A stretch of DNA of 64,000 bases, taken from contig NW_001798999.1 in assembly GCF_000165425.1 (NCBI RefSeq), forward strand, positions 124,001 through 188,000. Direction: 5' to 3'. A program made the position numbers and the translations under genes. This DNA is from Paramecium tetraurelia (Eukaryota; Ciliophora; Oligohymenophorea; Peniculida; Parameciidae). Below the pieces are notes generated by a model, which was not told where the DNA came from, made no database searches, and saw only the letters and a program-made list of their open reading frames with translations. Positions 60,306-64,000 of the stretch are shown here, piece by piece (the stretch's first letter is position 1; the number at the start of each line of letters is the position of its first letter).

Positions 60306-62835
60306 TCATGATCCAAATTTAAGTATAAAATATTGAAATTGCAATATCAATTAGTTCAAGATTTCTTAAATTGATTAAATGTTCATTTAAGGAGTTGTTA
60401 ATTTGATCTACAATTATGTTAATTAAGCAGCCATCCCTTTAATGAATTAATCCATTCCTGTTACAGGCTGTATTTACACTTATTAATTTTAAGTTAACAC
60501 TTATAAATCATTTCTTAATTTCACAATGTGCTCCTCAATCTTCTACAATCTATCCTCAGATTAAAAGTTTTATTATTATTAAGGTTGTTATTACTAAAAT
60601 TCTGCTAACTTGAGCCCTTTCTTTGCATCCTCATATTATTTTACCATAAATTCAGTTTATTAAATCAACTAATCCAATTTCTACAGAGCATCTTGTCCTG
60701 GCCTATTATTTTCAGCCAGTTAGGCAATGTTTTTACTCAAAGTTTGAAGTTATTGAGTAGAACTGTCAATGAATGCATTAAAATTCACCAATTTTGTTTA
60801 GTCTATGAATTACATGTCATTGAAGTATTAAATTACCTTTTCAAATATTAACACTACTCCTTGAGACATTTTTGCTAACTCAACCTAGTAAAGTTGTCCA
60901 ATTTGTTCCTTTAAATAATCATTAGTTGAATTTTAGACTATTTGTGTACACTTTTATTATAAATGTAATATTTACTTCTGGCTAAGATATTTATTGATTA
61001 GCCAACACTTTAAGATGACTGCCTATTCTATCATCTATCAATTACTCGAAATATGACTAATTAAAATTATCCATCAAAAAGTTTTCACATGTCTATTGAT
61101 ATAATTCCAGATTCTGGGTAACCATTTCTTCCATTCTAGTTTCTAATTAGCACAAATCCTATTTAAATTGTTGTTCTAATTTGAGTAATGCTTATTAATC
61201 ATTTTAGCCTTGCTTATCTAGTTCCGTCTTTACTTGGCTTTCAATCAAATCTTTGATGTCAAAAATGAATGTAATGTCTTCTATTAGATCTTTCTTCACA
61301 TCATTGCTTATCATTTAGAATTACTGCTATTGTTAACACTATTAAACTTTTGGGATGAGTTCATTTTCAATAATATTATTTGCTTTAACCAGTGGGTCAA
61401 TTTCACCACTATTATTCTATTGGTTATTGTTTTCCCATTATTATTACTTTTATAATTGCCTTACATCTTCTTCTTTTATATAGGGAGGTGGGATTAATTG
61501 AGATTATTGAATAATACTGGAGCCTTGCTTTTTTGAAGTATTTTAGTCATACAATTAAAGTAAGTTCTCTGGTAATACTGCACCAAGCACAAGATCACTA
61601 TAAAACCAGCACAAATCAATTTTATCCCTCTTCTCAGATTATAATCCAAAAATATAAGGCAATTCATGATCTGTGAATTCTAAGACTTGATTTTAGAAAT
61701 CCTTAAATCCTTATTAAAATTCTAAATATTCTTGCTCTGATTAGCAGTTATTTCCACCATGTAAGAACTTTTGGTTTTATTCAGGTGGTATTATGAATTA
61801 TATAAAGAATGAAGATGTTGATCTTTCCTTAACAAACTTTTTGATATGTTTAATTTTGCTCTATTCTTTCTTCTAAATCTAAATTGAATGATAATTAATT
61901 TAAATACTTGAGATTGATTCAATTGAGCCACATAAATCTGTACTGCCATTTCTTATGTCTGATATAGAATGAAAAGAAAGTTTTACGTTGAATCTATTTG
62001 AAAATCAATTAATTCTACTTCTTATTTGCTTTAAATAGATTAGATATAAAGTACCTTGAACTAAATTTAAATTTGACAGATTCATTTGGCAAAAGGCTTG
62101 AAGTATGTAAATCTTCTTTTTCGAAAGTCCAAAATATGATCCTTTTTTCTAATGTAATTGTAAATAGAGCAATTTAATTGTTGAGTTCAAACAATTAAAA
62201 CCTCAAGGGCTCTGATTCTGTATATTTAAGATTATGTTCATTGATGATTTATAATGTTTTTGAATTGAGAACTTACAATTTTGAATCTTGAGTAAGTATA
62301 AATATGTATTTTAAACATTTTGTAACAATCACTTATTTAGCTGCTTGTTTCAATTACGATTTGATTATTTTATTGTCTAATTGAAGTAGATATATTTATG
62401 TATTATCAATCAATATTGCACCTATCTATTGTGAACAATATAATTTAGGTTATTACAATCCTTCAATTTTGAGTTCAGTTGCCAAAGAAAATTGATATTG
62501 GCAATCAATTTTGAAAAATTAAATATTCTCATTATTTTGGATAATTATTAGATAATATGTATGCGCAAAATACACAAGGACGAAATCCGATATATCTTTA
62601 TCTGAATTCAGATAGTATTTTTCAGAGCTATTGATACATGATACTAAGTAGAGACACTTAGAAGATTTTTTGCATACAAACAGATAATCCAAACTCTTGA
62701 TTTCTAATGCATGATAATTTTCAACATCAGATACATCAACAGTCTCTTAATCTAATATTGTATTTTAATTAGAAGCACAAGTGTACCTATCATTCGAATC
62801 AGAATTTACTTGTAATGATTGATGCTTGAAGACAT
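60306..62835 (-). CDS. WD40-type beta-propeller plus long coiled coil
   Basis: About 808 aa after introns of 23, 26 (AAG), 29 and 25 nt (AAG). The N-terminal 330 residues form a WD40-like propeller (IGAILIDNTQIYLLQLDNK, CLKYIFILTQDSKLQVLNSK, LFTITLEKRIIFWTFEKED). A Gln-rich linker (IPPPYIKEEDVRQLQKQQQ) leads to about 350 residues of helix (IKDLIESQVKTELDKQGQN, LLKLEQQFKQDLCQLETRM, LQKIEEHIVKLRNDLQVLT). Propeller plus C-terminal coiled coil is the layout of the Ge-1/EDC4 decapping scaffold, but I could not match its conserved C-terminal motif, so this is only one candidate. Confidence 0.7.
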
Positions 62836-62999
62836 AAAAGTGGATAAATAAATAATATTTAATATATTTATCAATTATATTAAATAACTTTGAATATATT
62901 CCTAATTCATAGTAAATCAAAATGATTGTTATAGATTAACCTTAACTCAAATATTATATAATTGAAATATAGTTATTGTGACATAATATATTGTAGTAA
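62836..62999. other. short intergenic spacer
   Basis: 164 bp, AT-rich, nothing recognised. Confidence 0.5.
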
Positions 63000-64000
63000 T
63001 CAGAATAAAAACTTCTCTAACACCTAACTCTATATCAATAGCATCTCCATTATTTCGAATTAATTTTTTTGTGCTATTAAATATTCTTAAGAACAGTTTT
63101 TTTTGCTGGCATTATATTACTGCGTCCTGGACTTCGGTATACCATACAAACTTCCAGTCTAATTAGTAGATTAACTTTGAGACATTGATTCTTGTCCAAA
63201 ATTTGATTCTTGTCCAAAATTAGATAACAAATTCTCTGAAAAATTAGCGATTGCATTCAATTTGGCATTAAGAGTATTCTCAGAATAGAATAACTCTTTT
63301 TATAATTAAATCAAGTCATTAGCCACAGATTCAGGTTTAAAATTTACGATTCTATCCACAAGGCTTTTGTATTATTTGCCAAAATACAAAGCGTCCCCTA
63401 ACAAATGATTCTAATATAAATAATTCTATTTACAATATTGACTTAGTTTTCTCTTAGTTCATTTCTCAAATGACTAATTTCTTTCTCTTTAGCTTGTTGA
63501 ATTTAATTGAATTAAGCTTAGTAATAAGCAAATGTCTCCTATTTGTAATTCTCAAATTAGTTTTGACTAACCTCTAAAGCATTCTTATATAATTTAAATA
63601 ATGTTATACCTCAAGTTGTTACAAATTCGATTTCAATTCAATATTTTCATTTTCATATTCTTGAAAGACCGTATGATATTTTTCTTTCTCTTCTTGATGA
63701 ATTAGATCTTTGGATTAGAGCACTTCTATAGATTATAATAATTTTTCAATCTAAATAATTAACCTATATATATTTACTTCTTGCTGTTTTAATTCTAATT
63801 CCTGCTTTAATGATGCAATTTAGCAATTTGAATCTTAGATCTAGACTTGTTATTATTTACTCGTATTCTATAAGGATGCAATTTATTCATTTAGTTTGTT
63901 CACTAGTTACTTTTTCTAATCTAATTCGTCTATTTAGAACCTAATGATTTTTTAAGAACCAGATATATTATTTTGTTATTTCTGATGACCAGATTTGTAC
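63000..64000 (-). CDS. coiled-coil protein, 5' end outside window
   Basis: Partial gene: the start lies beyond 64000 and the TGA is at 63000. Introns of 26 nt (AAG) and 23 nt (TAG) keep the frame. The visible ~315 residues are mostly coiled coil (ELDQKKQLVNKLNEQIASLQ, LIHQEEKEKYHTVFQEYENE, KEKEISHLRNELRENQVNI). A short folded-looking segment (NHLLGDALYFGKQYKSLVDR) follows, then a tail with a tandem 6-residue duplication (NFGQES twice, from two 18-bp copies at 63185-63220). Family not recognised. Confidence 0.7.
63185..63220. repeat. tandem duplication of an 18-bp unit inside a gene
   Basis: Two perfect copies of TTGATTCTTGTCCAAAAT, at 63185-63202 and 63203-63220. They add six residues and keep the frame. 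Probably a recent in-frame slippage duplication. Confidence 0.9.

Overview
The window looks like macronuclear DNA of a ciliate, most probably a Paramecium species. In-frame TAA and TAG are read through as glutamine in every convincing gene and TGA is the only stop. Introns are tiny (about 20-31 nt) and start GTA, less often GTT. Genes are packed 20-400 bp apart on both strands, and base composition is very AT-rich. All coordinates given for split genes are unspliced spans; gene models were assembled by eye, using conserved motifs and frame continuity across proposed introns.

Layout. 1-1,010: decayed gene. 1.2-7 kb: FCP1-like phosphatase, a coiled-coil protein (minus), a pterin-carbinolamine-dehydratase-like protein and an ER thioredoxin-domain protein ending in KDEL. 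7.6-11.3 kb (minus): an ESCRT-III VPS2/CHMP2-type protein, a small MGQCC protein, ribosomal protein eL42 and a coiled-coil protein. 11.5-14.2 kb: tubulin-tyrosine-ligase-like enzyme. 14.3-22.6 kb: BAH-PHD chromatin reader, Q-rich B-box-like protein, a basic protein, a 1.3-kb gene-poor stretch and a Q-rich hypothetical. 22.7-25.9 kb: tiny gene, casein-kinase-1-like pseudokinase, a probable kinase relic, small hypothetical. 25.9-35.2 kb (minus): hybrid histidine kinase, a 96-aa protein, a CENP-B/Tc5-type DNA-binding protein and a large TmcB-like membrane sensor. 35.4-52.2 kb (minus): two complete four-domain voltage-gated cation channels, separated by a 543-aa hypothetical and an 81-aa protein, then a kinesin. 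52.4-57.5 kb: an Aurora-like kinase, a coiled-coil protein, a small protein, and a second Aurora-like kinase (minus). 57.6-64 kb (minus): multi-pass membrane protein, Q-rich protein, a WD40-plus-coiled-coil protein and a truncated coiled-coil gene.

Theme. There is no operon, but many products are cilium-, membrane-signalling- or mitosis-related: channels, tubulin ligase, kinesin, Aurora kinases, histidine kinase, TmcB-like protein. The most interesting locus is the channel pair. Upstream channel (43-49.7 kb) has Asp at all four pore positions (D-x-W, as in CatSper); the downstream one (35.4-40.7 kb) has Glu-Asp-Glu-Gln. Also notable are a probable domesticated pogo/Tigger-type DNA-binding protein, a CK1 pseudokinase that has lost both metal-binding residues, an apparent frameshift in the fourth pore of one channel, and a mixture of TAG, AAG, CAG and GAG 3' splice sites.
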